Assembly: GCF_900103535.1 (NCBI RefSeq)
Contig: NZ_FNHQ01000004.1
Coordinates: 59,359 to 123,358, forward strand
Origin: Megasphaera paucivorans
GTDB taxonomy: Bacteria; Bacillota; Negativicutes; Veillonellales; Megasphaeraceae
Reading direction: 5' to 3'
DNA: 64,000 nucleotides
In this document: positions 54,809 through 63,437 of the stretch, one piece after another
How the letters are laid out: every line of letters begins with the position of its first letter
Numbering within the stretch: the first letter of the stretch is position 1
Program-made: the position numbers and the translations under genes
Notes under the pieces: model-generated
Database searches by the model: none
What the model saw: only the letters and a program-made list of their open reading frames with translations
Told to the model about the DNA's origin: nothing

Positions 54809-55021
54809 TTTATGATCCTCCTCTCGCATACTGCCTTACCAAGTTAAATAATAACGAAACATAATTCATAGAAAACACCAAATACGCTGCTAAATTGATT
54901 GGCATAGTATATAGTATAATAAATTTATATTTAATTATTTAGTACAATAAACTTATTAATTTCGTTTCTACGTCGTGCAAAAATGCATTGGATGCCAACA
55001 TATCGCCCCTTTCTCTGCATC
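54809..55021. other. AT-rich promoter region of the pxp-acc operon
   Basis: No gene. On the minus strand two overlapping TATACT hexamers (ATTATACTATATACT near 54910-54925) are good -10 candidates, but no clear -35 could be fixed. This is where the neighbouring LysR protein could act. Confidence 0.35.
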
Positions 55022-55076
55022 CAAAAAAAAAAAACCGGCACTTCAAACAGTTTGATTCTGTCTGAAGCACCATCGC
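55022..55076 (-). terminator. Terminator of the lysR-pxpB2-pxpC2 unit
   Basis: On the minus strand GTGCTTCAGACAG pairs with CTGTTTGAAGTGC using G-T pairs, followed by a run of twelve T after CCGG. It separates the two pxp clusters. Confidence 0.8.
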
Positions 55077-55173
55077 TCTTTAATCTTTTGTTTGACTTAT
55101 TATAACATGCCCATGTAACAAATTAAAATTGAAAAAACAAATAGGGTTATTCATTTTTTTTGAAGGTACTTAC

Positions 55174-56118
55174 CTACCTTCCTTCCATATGTTTTTTTAC
55201 AGTCTCATACGCCTGTTGTCTTTGTTTCAAATAGTTCACTGCATCCTGCCGTGTTACTGCCATAAAATGAATTTTATCTCCGGCTTTCGCTTGTACTAAA
55301 TTCATAAGATCAGCTTGAATCACATATCCAATCTTAGCAAAACCACGCGTAGTTCCATGATCTGCGGCTGCCACAATACACGGAGTTCCGCCCGAAGGGA
55401 TTTGGACAGCTCCCGGACTCACTGCATCTGATACTATATTAGTTTTGGTTATCGGCATAATTTTAGGACCTGCAAGCTGATATGCAACTCTATTAGAGGA
55501 TTCAACAACATATGTCGCAGTCAAAAACTGATGTATTGCCTCATTCGAAAATAATGAATCCTGTGGTCCCATCATAATACGCAGCGTACATTCCGGATTA
55601 TATTGCGGAATATATGCCGCTGGAATGTTTGTCGTACACACTTTTTTTTCCCTATCCTCCGCCAAATATAAAATATCTCCTTGATGCAAGATTCGGCCTT
55701 CATACCCTCCAATTCCTGCCACTGTATAGGTGGAACGACTTCCCAGCACCTTCGGAACATCAAAACCGCCATGTACTGCCACATATGCCCGCTGACCGGA
55801 CAACGCCCTGCCAAAAGAAAGAGTTCCTCCATCGGGCACGATGAAAGAAGACCAATTTTTAACAGGATTTTCATTTACCATACCTTGCATATCCGCTCCG
55901 CATACAGAAACTAATTGACTTTTGTCAAATTTAAGAATAATTCCTTCTTCCGTCATTTCGATAACAGCAGCACTTACTTTATTTCCTACTAGTAAATTTG
56001 CCATATGACAGGCATACGGATCCATTGCACCGGAAACAGGCATTCCCCAGGCCTGATATCCCCGCCGGCCTTCGTCTTGAATTGTTGCCGAATTTCCTTG
56101 CCTTATAACAGTAATCAT
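55174..56118 (-). CDS. Second PxpC/KipA-type protein
   Basis: 314 residues, ATG at 56118 with AGGAGG upstream. Same CT_A_B domain as pxpC: IQDEGRRGYQAWGMPVSGAMDPYACHMANLLVGN, SVCGADMQGMVNENPV, AYVAVHGGFDVPKVLGSRSTY and IQIPSGGTP-type QIPSGGTPCIVAAADHGTTRGFAKIG. Clearly divergent from the other copy (many differences even in conserved blocks), so it is not a recent duplicate and may act on another amide or lactam. Follows the second pxpB by 13 bp; no pxpA or biotin genes of its own. Confidence 0.88.
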   Translation of the reverse strand: MITVIRQGNSATIQDEGRRGYQAWGMPVSGAMDPYACHMANLLVGNKVSAAVIEMTEEGIILKFDKSQLVSVCGADMQGMVNENPVKNWSSFIVPDGGTLSFGRALSGQRAYVAVHGGFDVPKVLGSRSTYTVAGIGGYEGRILHQGDILYLAEDREKKVCTTNIPAAYIPQYNPECTLRIMMGPQDSLFSNEAIHQFLTATYVVESSNRVAYQLAGPKIMPITKTNIVSDAVSPGAVQIPSGGTPCIVAAADHGTTRGFAKIGYVIQADLMNLVQAKAGDKIHFMAVTRQDAVNYLKQRQQAYETVKKHMEGR

Positions 56119-56131
56119 ACTCCGTATCCTC

Positions 56132-56872
56132 CTACGAATGGCATATTTGTAGCGTATATATCCCCTTTAAAACATCTTTTCGAATTGCAAAATATTCATC
56201 AATTTTTATTTCCACAAATTGTATATATTCACCTGGATTTACTAAAAACGGATGACGCAGGGCCGGATTAAATCCTTTTAAAGGGGTTCGGCCTATAAGC
56301 CACCACTCCCCGGGAGTTTGGCTAGTATAAAATCCTGTTTGGTTTCCTCCTATCCCAACAGAACCTTCTGGTACATTAAGCCGCGGCTTATCTAATCGTG
56401 GCGTTATTAATTTTTTTGATAATCCCCCAAGATAAGGGTACCCCGGTGTAAATCCCAGCATATAAACCAAATAGGCCCGTGATGTATGAATACGAATGAC
56501 TTCTGCAGGTGTTAATCCCGTATACTTCGCCACATATTCTAAATCAGGCCCCAAAACACCGCCATAACAAACCGGTATCTGTACAATACCCGGTGAAACA
56601 GCGTCCTGCCGTTCCGGTTTAAGCATCTGAAGATATTGTCGAACATGGTCACATACTTCTTCATACGAAATGACCATGGGATCATAATAAATAGCTGCTG
56701 ACCGATATGTCGGCACTATTTCACGGATTCCTTCCAGTTCTGCATTTTTTATGAATTGTGTCAGCTGTTGAACTAATCGATTCACTTCAGGAGAAATACT
56801 AGTACCAAATTCGACGATCAATCCACATTCCCCGGCAGTCAATAGTTTTATTTCATCTACTATATTTTTCAA
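56132..56872 (-). CDS. Second PxpB/KipI-like protein
   Basis: 246 residues from a TTG at 56872, where GAGG stands 6 nt upstream; the ATG at 56890 has no ribosome site. CT_C_D marks: GECGLIVEFGTSIS, VQIPVCYGGVLGPDLEYVAKYTGLTPAEVIRIHTSRAYLVYMLGFTPGYPYLGGLS and GSVGIGGNQTGFYTSQTPGEWWLIGRTP. Partner of the second PxpC. Located directly after the lysR gene in the same direction, 37 bp apart. Confidence 0.88.
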   Translation of the reverse strand: MKNIVDEIKLLTAGECGLIVEFGTSISPEVNRLVQQLTQFIKNAELEGIREIVPTYRSAAIYYDPMVISYEEVCDHVRQYLQMLKPERQDAVSPGIVQIPVCYGGVLGPDLEYVAKYTGLTPAEVIRIHTSRAYLVYMLGFTPGYPYLGGLSKKLITPRLDKPRLNVPEGSVGIGGNQTGFYTSQTPGEWWLIGRTPLKGFNPALRHPFLVNPGEYIQFVEIKIDEYFAIRKDVLKGIYTLQICHS

Positions 56873-56909
56873 TAAAAACCTCAACTCCATGTCACAAAAT
56901 TTAATATAT

Positions 56910-57797
56910 TTATTTCAAGAGACGTTCTTTTACAAGTGTAATGAAAGCCTTAATCGCACAGGAAAAATATTTTTCTTTATGATAAACAAGATATGCATTT
57001 GTATTTAATTTTACTCCCTGCCACGGCAAAATCACCAATTTTCCCGCTTCAATTTCTTTTTGAACGGCTGCCATCGGCAATAGCGTAATCCCCAAATTAC
57101 TAATAACAAATTGTTTTATCATATCAATCGATTCCAATTCCAGAATCATCGGAAGTGGTATTGACTTTTCTATTAAGTATTCGTTTAATATTATTTGATA
57201 ACTATTAGATAAATCGGTAAAGATTAATTTCTGTCCTTGTAATTGTTCTGCTGTAACTTTTGCTAACTTCGCCAATGGATTTTCAGGAGCAGCAACCATT
57301 ACAATTTTTTCTACCCACAAAAACTCACTTCGTAAATCACTATCTTGTATTGTTTTGCTGAGAAAAAAAGCAATATCTATTACATTTTTACGCAGCAAAT
57401 AACAAAAATTGATACTGTCGTCTATTTTTAATTTTAAATTCACATCTGGATATAAAGCATTATATTCTTTCATCAACTGTGTTAAATGGTAGGCACATAT
57501 GGATTCAGGTATCCCGATCGTAATTACACCGTGCGGAATATCTATATTTTCCAATTCATTTTTAGCATTTTCAGATAATTTCACAATTTCTTCTGCATAG
57601 TCATATAAACGTTCTCCATCCGTTGTCAGCATCAGCTGATGTCCAAACCGTTCAAAAAGTGCAATATTTAATTCTCGTTCTAATAATTGAATATGTGTTG
57701 TTACCGTCGACTGCGTGTATCCCAGAAAATGTGCTGCCTGAGAAAAGCTGCCTAATTTCACGATACTCATAAATGTTTTCAATTGCCGGATTTCCAA
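56910..57797 (-). CDS. LysR family transcriptional regulator
   Basis: 295 residues, TTG start at 57797 with GGGAGG 8 nt upstream. N-terminal winged helix-turn-helix (residues 1-60: RQLKTFMSIVKLGSFSQAAHFLGYTQSTVTTHIQLLERELNIALFERFG), then the periplasmic-binding-protein-like effector domain (from about 90). It is upstream of and in line with the second pxpB/pxpC pair, and close to the main pxp operon, so it probably controls one or both in response to a small acid or amide. LysR genes more often face their targets; here it seems to be first in the unit. Confidence 0.92.
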   Translation of the reverse strand: MEIRQLKTFMSIVKLGSFSQAAHFLGYTQSTVTTHIQLLERELNIALFERFGHQLMLTTDGERLYDYAEEIVKLSENAKNELENIDIPHGVITIGIPESICAYHLTQLMKEYNALYPDVNLKLKIDDSINFCYLLRKNVIDIAFFLSKTIQDSDLRSEFLWVEKIVMVAAPENPLAKLAKVTAEQLQGQKLIFTDLSNSYQIILNEYLIEKSIPLPMILELESIDMIKQFVISNLGITLLPMAAVQKEIEAGKLVILPWQGVKLNTNAYLVYHKEKYFSCAIKAFITLVKERLLK

Positions 57798-58050
57798 AAA
57801 ACAGACCTCCCGTCTATTTTACTTGCTTTTCAAAAAAAATATCACCCTATATAGTTAAATAGCCATCGATTTAAATAAAATTTTCAAACAATACATGCAA
57901 CGTATTGCACAAAACAAACTATTCTAATAATTCCTGAATGTATCCCGCTATTGTCTTTCTGTCGTCAACCAATCGTTTTTTCCAGAATAAAAAAAATCAT
58001 GCATTTTATATACAGGCATACATTGTTTTTAGTAAAATCAAAAAATATAC
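57798..58050. other. Intergenic region between divergent lysR and corA
   Basis: No supported gene; the in-frame extension of corA into this stretch lacks a ribosome site and would span the corA promoter. AT-rich; the lysR promoter must be here but was not identified. Confidence 0.4.
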
Positions 58051-58079
58051 TTGACGAGCTTCGTTTTTCTGATTATATT
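58051..58079 (+). promoter_or_regulatory. Sigma-70 type promoter of corA
   Basis: TTGACG (58051-58056), 17 bp, TATATT (58074-58079). Start point near 58086, about 36 nt before the ATG. Confidence 0.75.
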
Positions 58080-58121
58080 AGAGTTTGGGTATATACCTAT
58101 TTTACCGACGGAGGGCTAATA

Positions 58122-59075
58122 ATGTTTCAAATTTACAAGCATAATAATGGACATTTAGAAGATAATATTTCTTTAGCCTCTGCCGAAAAAGGGTCTTGGA
58201 TTAATATCGTAAATCCTGATTCAGAAGATTTACAATTAGTTTCTATGATTACAGAAATTCCAACAGACGTTTTAAAAACAGCGTTGGATACAGAGGAACG
58301 TTCTCATGTGGAGCTAGAAGACAACTATGTTTTCGTTGTCATCAATATTCCTATTCTACGTGAAACGGACAGTTACGATACACTGCCTCTCGGCATATTT
58401 ATTACTCCGGATTTCATTATTACTATTTGTCTGGAAGAAACAGAAGTAGTCAGGGTCTTTACAAAAAACAAATACCCTTTATTTTATACTTTCAAAAAAA
58501 CACGATTTCTCTTCCAAATTATGTATCGGACAGCTACACTGTTTTTGAAGTATCTGCAGCAAATAAATCACCGTACCGACGACATTGAATCGGTGCTGCG
58601 GCATTCTATGCAGAACAAAGAGTTTTTTATGCTTTTAGAATTGCAGAAATCCCTTACATATTTTACCTCTGCCCTGCGCGGCAATGGTATTGTCATGGAA
58701 AAAATTCTTCGTCTGCGCCGCAACGAATCATTACGACATCTCCTTAAAATGTATGAAGAAGATGAAGATCTGCTGGAAGATGTTATTATTGAAAATAAAC
58801 AGGCTATTGAAATGGTTGAAATGTATTCTAATATTTTAATCAATATGATGGACACATTTGCCTCTATTATTTCCAACAACCTGAATATTGTAATGAAATT
58901 TTTGGCATCTATCACAATTATTCTGGCTGTTCCTACCATCATTTTTAGTTTATGGGGAATGAATGTTCCGGCCCCTTTCTCTGACAGTGAGATCGGATTT
59001 TGGCTTGTTGTCGGCGTATCTTTTGTTTGTGCCACAGGTGCTGCATTCATGCTTTGGAAAAAGCATTTATTTTAA
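58122..59075 (+). CDS. corA: CorA-type magnesium transporter
   Basis: 317 residues from the ATG at 58122 with GGAGGG about 8 nt upstream. A large cytoplasmic N-terminal domain with a long stalk helix (about 160-260) leads to two C-terminal membrane segments, with the selectivity motif WGMN followed by VPAPFSDSEIGFW between them and a basic KKHLF end. Forms a pentameric Mg2+ (also Co2+ or Ni2+) channel in the inner membrane. Own promoter and terminator. Confidence 0.93.
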   Translation: MFQIYKHNNGHLEDNISLASAEKGSWINIVNPDSEDLQLVSMITEIPTDVLKTALDTEERSHVELEDNYVFVVINIPILRETDSYDTLPLGIFITPDFIITICLEETEVVRVFTKNKYPLFYTFKKTRFLFQIMYRTATLFLKYLQQINHRTDDIESVLRHSMQNKEFFMLLELQKSLTYFTSALRGNGIVMEKILRLRRNESLRHLLKMYEEDEDLLEDVIIENKQAIEMVEMYSNILINMMDTFASIISNNLNIVMKFLASITIILAVPTIIFSLWGMNVPAPFSDSEIGFWLVVGVSFVCATGAAFMLWKKHLF

Positions 59076-59091
59076 TTCGTCGCTATTCTTT

Positions 59092-59130
59092 AACTCTGTA
59101 ACAGATACCTCCTTGTTACAGAGTTTTTTT
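59092..59130 (+). terminator. Terminator of corA
   Basis: AACTCTGTAAC and GTTACAGAGTT arms around a 12-nt loop, followed by T8. Confidence 0.9.
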
Positions 59131-59169
59131 TTGTTAAAAATACGTTCAACAACATGGCCTGATACCTGT

Positions 59170-59952
59170 TTATTTCTGTGTCATTGATTTTATCGGTTCA
59201 AAAGACCGGCGATGAATAGGACAAGGACCAAATTGCTGTATAGCCTCCAAATGCTTTTGCGTCAAATATCCTTTATGTTCAGAAAATCCATATTGCGGAT
59301 ATTGTTTGTCATACTCATTCATTAGTCGATCTCGAGTTACCTTTGCAATGATTGATGCTGCTGCTATGGATGCACTTTTAGCATCTCCCTTTATAATAGA
59401 ACGGTGCGAAACAGTTAATGCCGGAAGAGGCATTGCATCAATCAATACCGCCTGTGGCTGTATTTTCAATGCATCTACAGCGTCATACATTCCTTGTTGT
59501 GTCGCATGGTAAATATCATGCACATCAATATTCTCTTCTGATTTAGCGATACATGACACCGCCACGGCCTCTTTCATAATTATATCATATAGAATTTCTC
59601 TCTTTTTGGGTGATACTTTTTTACTGTCATTCAAGCCCGGACATTCCCAATACGGCGGTAAAATAACAGCAGCAACCATAACCGGCCCGGCTACCGGACC
59701 ACGGCCGGCCTCATCGATACCAGCTATATGATAGATGCCTTGATTATAATAAAATGTTTCAAAAGAAAACATAGCCTCCAATCGTTCCCGTTCCTGTTCT
59801 TCACGCAGTTTTCGTTTTAAAAATGAAGTTCTTAATTTACAGACGGAATCCCGAGAATCTTTTTCCATGTTCTCTAATAACGTGGGGATATGGATTTTTT
59901 CGTTTTCCAACATTTTTTTTATATCTTTTACACTTACCTTAGAAATATCCAT
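59170..59952 (-). CDS. rnhB: Ribonuclease HII
   Basis: 260 residues. Removes RNA from RNA-DNA hybrids and single ribonucleotides. The RNase H core begins at about 72 with IAGIDEAGRGPVAGPVMVAAVIL (catalytic Asp-Glu), then LNDSKKVSPKKRE and IIAKVTRDRLM; an N-terminal extension of about 70 helical residues (MDISKVSVKDIKKMLEN-type) is common in Firmicutes. The ATG shares bases with the TAA of rbgA (TAATG), so the two are translationally coupled. Confidence 0.96.
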   Translation of the reverse strand: MDISKVSVKDIKKMLENEKIHIPTLLENMEKDSRDSVCKLRTSFLKRKLREEQERERLEAMFSFETFYYNQGIYHIAGIDEAGRGPVAGPVMVAAVILPPYWECPGLNDSKKVSPKKREILYDIIMKEAVAVSCIAKSEENIDVHDIYHATQQGMYDAVDALKIQPQAVLIDAMPLPALTVSHRSIIKGDAKSASIAAASIIAKVTRDRLMNEYDKQYPQYGFSEHKGYLTQKHLEAIQQFGPCPIHRRSFEPIKSMTQK

Positions 59953-60821
59953 TATATCTTACCTTTTATAGGAAAATCTTCTACGCGATCCAATGAAATC
60001 TCTCCTATTTTTCCTTCTCGATATTCTTTTAAAATAAGTTTATATGTTTTTTCTAAATCTATCAAATTTCCAGAAACAATACATCCTCTTTTTCTTCCGA
60101 TGTGCTCAATTATATCCTGCGGGGTGCCCGACAGCATATCCAATTTGTACCGATCGCAGAGTTTCTGCGGATAATGTACACTTAATTCGCTGATTAACTT
60201 TGTCACTACATCCTGCATATCAAAAACCGTATCTGAAATAGCACCGGTAGCAGCTAATCGGTATGCACATATTTGATTTTCCAATTTAGGCCATAATACC
60301 CCCGGCGTATCCAGCAAATCGAGCTGATTAGCAATACGGACCCATTGTTTCCCTTTTGTTTCTCCCGGTTTATCTGCGGTTCTAGCCACACTGCTGCGAG
60401 ATAATTTATTAATCAATGTTGATTTACCAACATTAGGAATACCCAAAATCATCGTCCGGACACTTCGTGTCTTGAGTCCTCTTTTTTGCCAATGTTCCAA
60501 TTTAGGTGCTGCCAATTTTCTAACTTCTGTTACCATGGACTTAATTCCTTTTCCGCCTTTGCTATCCAGCGCGATAACAATACGTCCCTGCTGCCTGTAA
60601 TAGGCTATCCATTTTTCAAGAACCGCTGTATCAGCAAGATCCGCTTTATTAAGTACCAGTACCGACGGTTTTTGCCCTATCATTTTTGAAATCATCGGGT
60701 TAGAGCTGCTCAAAGGTATACGTGCATCCAATAATTCAATAACTACATCAATAATCTTTATATTTTCTTCAATCAGCCGTCTGGCTTTTGCCATATGACC
60801 GGGATACCAATTAATAACCAT
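59952..60821 (-). CDS. rbgA: Ribosome biogenesis GTPase RbgA (YlqF)
   Basis: 289 residues from the ATG at 60821 with GAGAGGAA upstream; the longer frame to 60902 lacks a ribosome site. Circularly permuted GTPase: G4 NKAD (58-61) comes before G1 GIPNVGKS (127-134) and G3 DTPG. The N-terminal INWYPGHMAKARR is diagnostic. Needed for late assembly of the 50S subunit. Operon with rnhB as in Bacillus. Confidence 0.96.
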   Translation of the reverse strand: MVINWYPGHMAKARRLIEENIKIIDVVIELLDARIPLSSSNPMISKMIGQKPSVLVLNKADLADTAVLEKWIAYYRQQGRIVIALDSKGGKGIKSMVTEVRKLAAPKLEHWQKRGLKTRSVRTMILGIPNVGKSTLINKLSRSSVARTADKPGETKGKQWVRIANQLDLLDTPGVLWPKLENQICAYRLAATGAISDTVFDMQDVVTKLISELSVHYPQKLCDRYKLDMLSGTPQDIIEHIGRKRGCIVSGNLIDLEKTYKLILKEYREGKIGEISLDRVEDFPIKGKI

Positions 60822-60959
60822 AAATTCCTCTCTATTCGTTATAATGCTTCTGTTATTTCTATCCTTAACGCTGCCGACACTACAGAAACATAACAACTGC
60901 AAAAAAGCTGTCTGACTTTACATGCCAAATCAGCTAACAACACAAATATAAAAACAACA

Positions 60960-61010
60960 AGGAAGGCATATGGAACTCCTTTTCATGAAATTCTATATGC
61001 CTGCCTATCT
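60960..61010 (-). terminator. Likely terminator of thrS
   Basis: GGCATAT-GAA and TTC-ATATGCC arms form an imperfect stem about 40 bp after the thrS stop; a T-rich tail follows on the minus strand. Confidence 0.55.
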
Positions 61011-61050
61011 TAATTATATGGTTTTATTAAATTTTTTACAATATCTTATA

Positions 61051-62958
61051 TTATCCTTTACGGGATTCATTCAATTCCTGAATATGAGCAATGACCTCTT
61101 CTACAGATTTAGCTCCTATATCGCCCTTACTGCGGTCACGAAGCGCTAACGTATTTGCTTCTACTTCCTTATCACCGATAATTCCCATGTACGGCACTTT
61201 TTCCATTTGTGCTTTGCGAATCTTATACCCTACTTTTTCATTGCTTTCATCTACTTCAACACGAATACCTAGTTTCTTGAACTTTTTGCGCAAAGCTAAC
61301 GCGTAGGACAGGTGTTTATCCGTAATGGGAAGTAATTTAATTTGGATTGGAGCCAGCCATACCGGAAAAGCCCCTGCATAGTTTTCAATAAGAATGCCAA
61401 GAAAACGTTCAACACTGCCAAAACAAGTACGATGAATCATAACGGGACGATGTTTTTGTCCATCTTCTCCGACATAGGTCATATCAAAGCGTTCCGGCAT
61501 CAACATATCGAGTTGGATAGTACCACACTGCCAAGTACGGCCAATGGAATCTTTCACATGAAAATCAAGTTTAGGACCGTAGAAAGCGCCGTCTCCTTCA
61601 TTAATAACATACGGCACACCTTTTTCTTCAACAACTTCACGCAGCGTATTTGTCGCCAATTCCCAAATTTCATCAGATCCCATAGAATCGTCAGGACGTG
61701 TAGATAATTCCACATGATATTCCAGACCAAATATCCCATACGCTTTAGCAAAAAGGTCCATGACACCCTTTAATTCTTCCTTCATCTGACTCGGAAGCAT
61801 AAAAATGTGTGCATCATCCTGTGTAAAGCAGCGAACACGGAAAAGTCCATGCAGCGCACCGTGCAGTTCATGTCTATGTACAAGGCCCAATTCAGCCATG
61901 CGCATCGGAAAATCGCGATAGCTGTGAATCTGGCTCTTATAAACAAGAATACCTCCCGGGCAGTTCATCGGTTTAATTGCATAGGGTTCATCATCAATAG
62001 TAGTAAAATACATATTATCACGATAATGATCCCAATGCCCTGATTGTTCCCATAAATGTCGACTCAAAATCATAGGTGTGCTAATTTCATCATATTCTGC
62101 TTCTTCATGAAGTTCATACCAAAGCTTCAGAAGATTCTTTCGAAGAACGATTCCCTTAGGATGAAAAAATGGAAAGCCAGGGCCTTCTTCATGAAAACTA
62201 AATAAATCTAATTCTTTGCCAAGTTTACGATGATCACGTTTTTCTGCTTCTTCGAGCATGTGGAGATATTCATCTAAATCTTCTTGTTTCAAAAAGGCAG
62301 TGCCATAGATACGCTGCAGCATTTTATTATGTTCATCGCCGCGCCAATAAGCACCTGCAACGGTTTGAAGCTTAAAGGCCTTTACCTGTCCAGTAGCCGC
62401 AACATGCGGACCGGCACAAAGATCAACATATTCTCCCTGCCGATAAAGAGAAATTTGAGCATCTTCCGGTAAATCCTGAATAAGTTCGACTTTATACTCT
62501 TCTTTCATATCAGTAAACATGTTAATCGCATCTTTACGAGAAACAAGTTCTTTTGTAAGTGGAAGATTTTCTTTAACAATTTTGCGCATTTCTTCTTCGA
62601 TAGAAGCAAAATCATCTTGTGTAAATCGATGTTCTGTATCGAAGTCATAATAAAAACCGTTTTCTATAGATGGACCAATCGCTAATTTCACATCTTTAAA
62701 AAGTCTTTTAACGGCCTGTGCCATAATATGCGAAGCCGTATGACGAAGTGTATCTTTTCCTTCCTGATCAGCAAAGGTTAAAAATTCAACGTGGGAACCA
62801 TCGACAATAGCTTCTCTTAAATCAGTCACCTGATTATTTACTTTAGCAACTAATACTTTTTTTGCCAAACTATTGCTGATTTCATGTACAGCCTGTTGTA
62901 AAGAAATACCATCTGCAAAGGATTTTTTGCTTCCATCCTTCAAAATTAATTCAGCCAT
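61051..62958 (-). CDS. thrS: Threonyl-tRNA synthetase
   Basis: 635 residues from the ATG at 62958, which has AGGAGG 9 nt upstream (a start three codons earlier is too close to it). Order: TGS domain (1-60), second additional/editing domain with HTASHIMAQAVKRLF (first His pair), class II core with motif 2 FRVRCFTQDDAHIF and motif 3 region MIHRTCFGSVERFLGILIE, zinc ligands in MNCPGG and the later His residues, and the anticodon-binding domain (from about 535, KLLPITDKHLSYA). Charges tRNA-Thr. Controlled by a T-box leader with an ACC specifier. Confidence 0.97.
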   Translation of the reverse strand: MAELILKDGSKKSFADGISLQQAVHEISNSLAKKVLVAKVNNQVTDLREAIVDGSHVEFLTFADQEGKDTLRHTASHIMAQAVKRLFKDVKLAIGPSIENGFYYDFDTEHRFTQDDFASIEEEMRKIVKENLPLTKELVSRKDAINMFTDMKEEYKVELIQDLPEDAQISLYRQGEYVDLCAGPHVAATGQVKAFKLQTVAGAYWRGDEHNKMLQRIYGTAFLKQEDLDEYLHMLEEAEKRDHRKLGKELDLFSFHEEGPGFPFFHPKGIVLRKNLLKLWYELHEEAEYDEISTPMILSRHLWEQSGHWDHYRDNMYFTTIDDEPYAIKPMNCPGGILVYKSQIHSYRDFPMRMAELGLVHRHELHGALHGLFRVRCFTQDDAHIFMLPSQMKEELKGVMDLFAKAYGIFGLEYHVELSTRPDDSMGSDEIWELATNTLREVVEEKGVPYVINEGDGAFYGPKLDFHVKDSIGRTWQCGTIQLDMLMPERFDMTYVGEDGQKHRPVMIHRTCFGSVERFLGILIENYAGAFPVWLAPIQIKLLPITDKHLSYALALRKKFKKLGIRVEVDESNEKVGYKIRKAQMEKVPYMGIIGDKEVEANTLALRDRSKGDIGAKSVEEVIAHIQELNESRKG

Positions 62959-62983
62959 ATAAAACATCCTCCTTTTTTGTACA

Positions 62984-63215
62984 AAAAAACTCTCATCCTC
63001 AAGGGACGAGAGTTAGCTCACGTGGTTCCACCCTAGTTCATAAGCAATACGACGCTCATGTACTCAAGCGTTATAACGGCACGACCGTAAAGGAATACTA
63101 TTTATTTCTTCCTTTAAGCTCCAAGGCGGTAACAAAACTTGTTTTATAGAGTACTCACACCATTCATACTCTTCTCTGAATAAAACATACAGTCCGTCAT
63201 GTCCTTATCTAAGCT
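62984..63215 (-). ncRNA. T-box leader of thrS (Thr specifier ACC)
   Basis: Read on the minus strand: Stem I with AGAGA and GGTGTGAG loop elements, specifier ACC (63130-63128) followed by the usual GCCTTGGAG, then the T-box sequence AGGGTGGAACCACG (about 63033-63020) and a terminator AACTCTCGTCC-CTTGA-GGATGAGAGTT with T-run (63013-62988). Uncharged tRNA-Thr would pair with both the specifier and the GGNACC bulge and allow read-through to thrS. Confidence 0.95.
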
Positions 63216-63344
63216 GTTTACATATATATTAATCTCTATGTATGACGTAATTATACGACTGTACAAGTATAAAGTCAAGAAACTTTATGTCCGTTTCCAA
63301 TATATCTTTTTTATTAAAAAATAAATGTTCTTATATAAAATACA

Positions 63345-63421
63345 AAAGGACAGAATGTATGCATAACATCCTGTCCTCTGCCGTATAAATAAAAGACTGC
63401 TGCTGCGTTACAGCAGCAGCC
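63345..63421 (-). terminator. Tandem terminator hairpins after etfA
   Basis: First hairpin CTGCTGCTG / CAGCAGCAG (63397-63405 with 63111-style partner at 63411-63419) with a TTTTATTT tail on the minus strand, 20 bp after the etfA stop; second hairpin AGGACAG...CTGTCCT (63347-63377) with a TTTTG tail. Confidence 0.75.
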
Positions 63422-63437
63422 TTACATGTGTTACTTA

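Noticed and set aside
57951..58121. 57-codon N-terminal extension of corA
   Set aside because: It has no ribosome site and contains the TTGACG-17-TATATT promoter; a good ribosome site precedes the ATG at 58122.
63395..63421. CTG/CAG trinucleotide repeat after etfA
   Set aside because: The units form the two arms of a terminator hairpin with a T-rich tail, not a tandem repeat tract.
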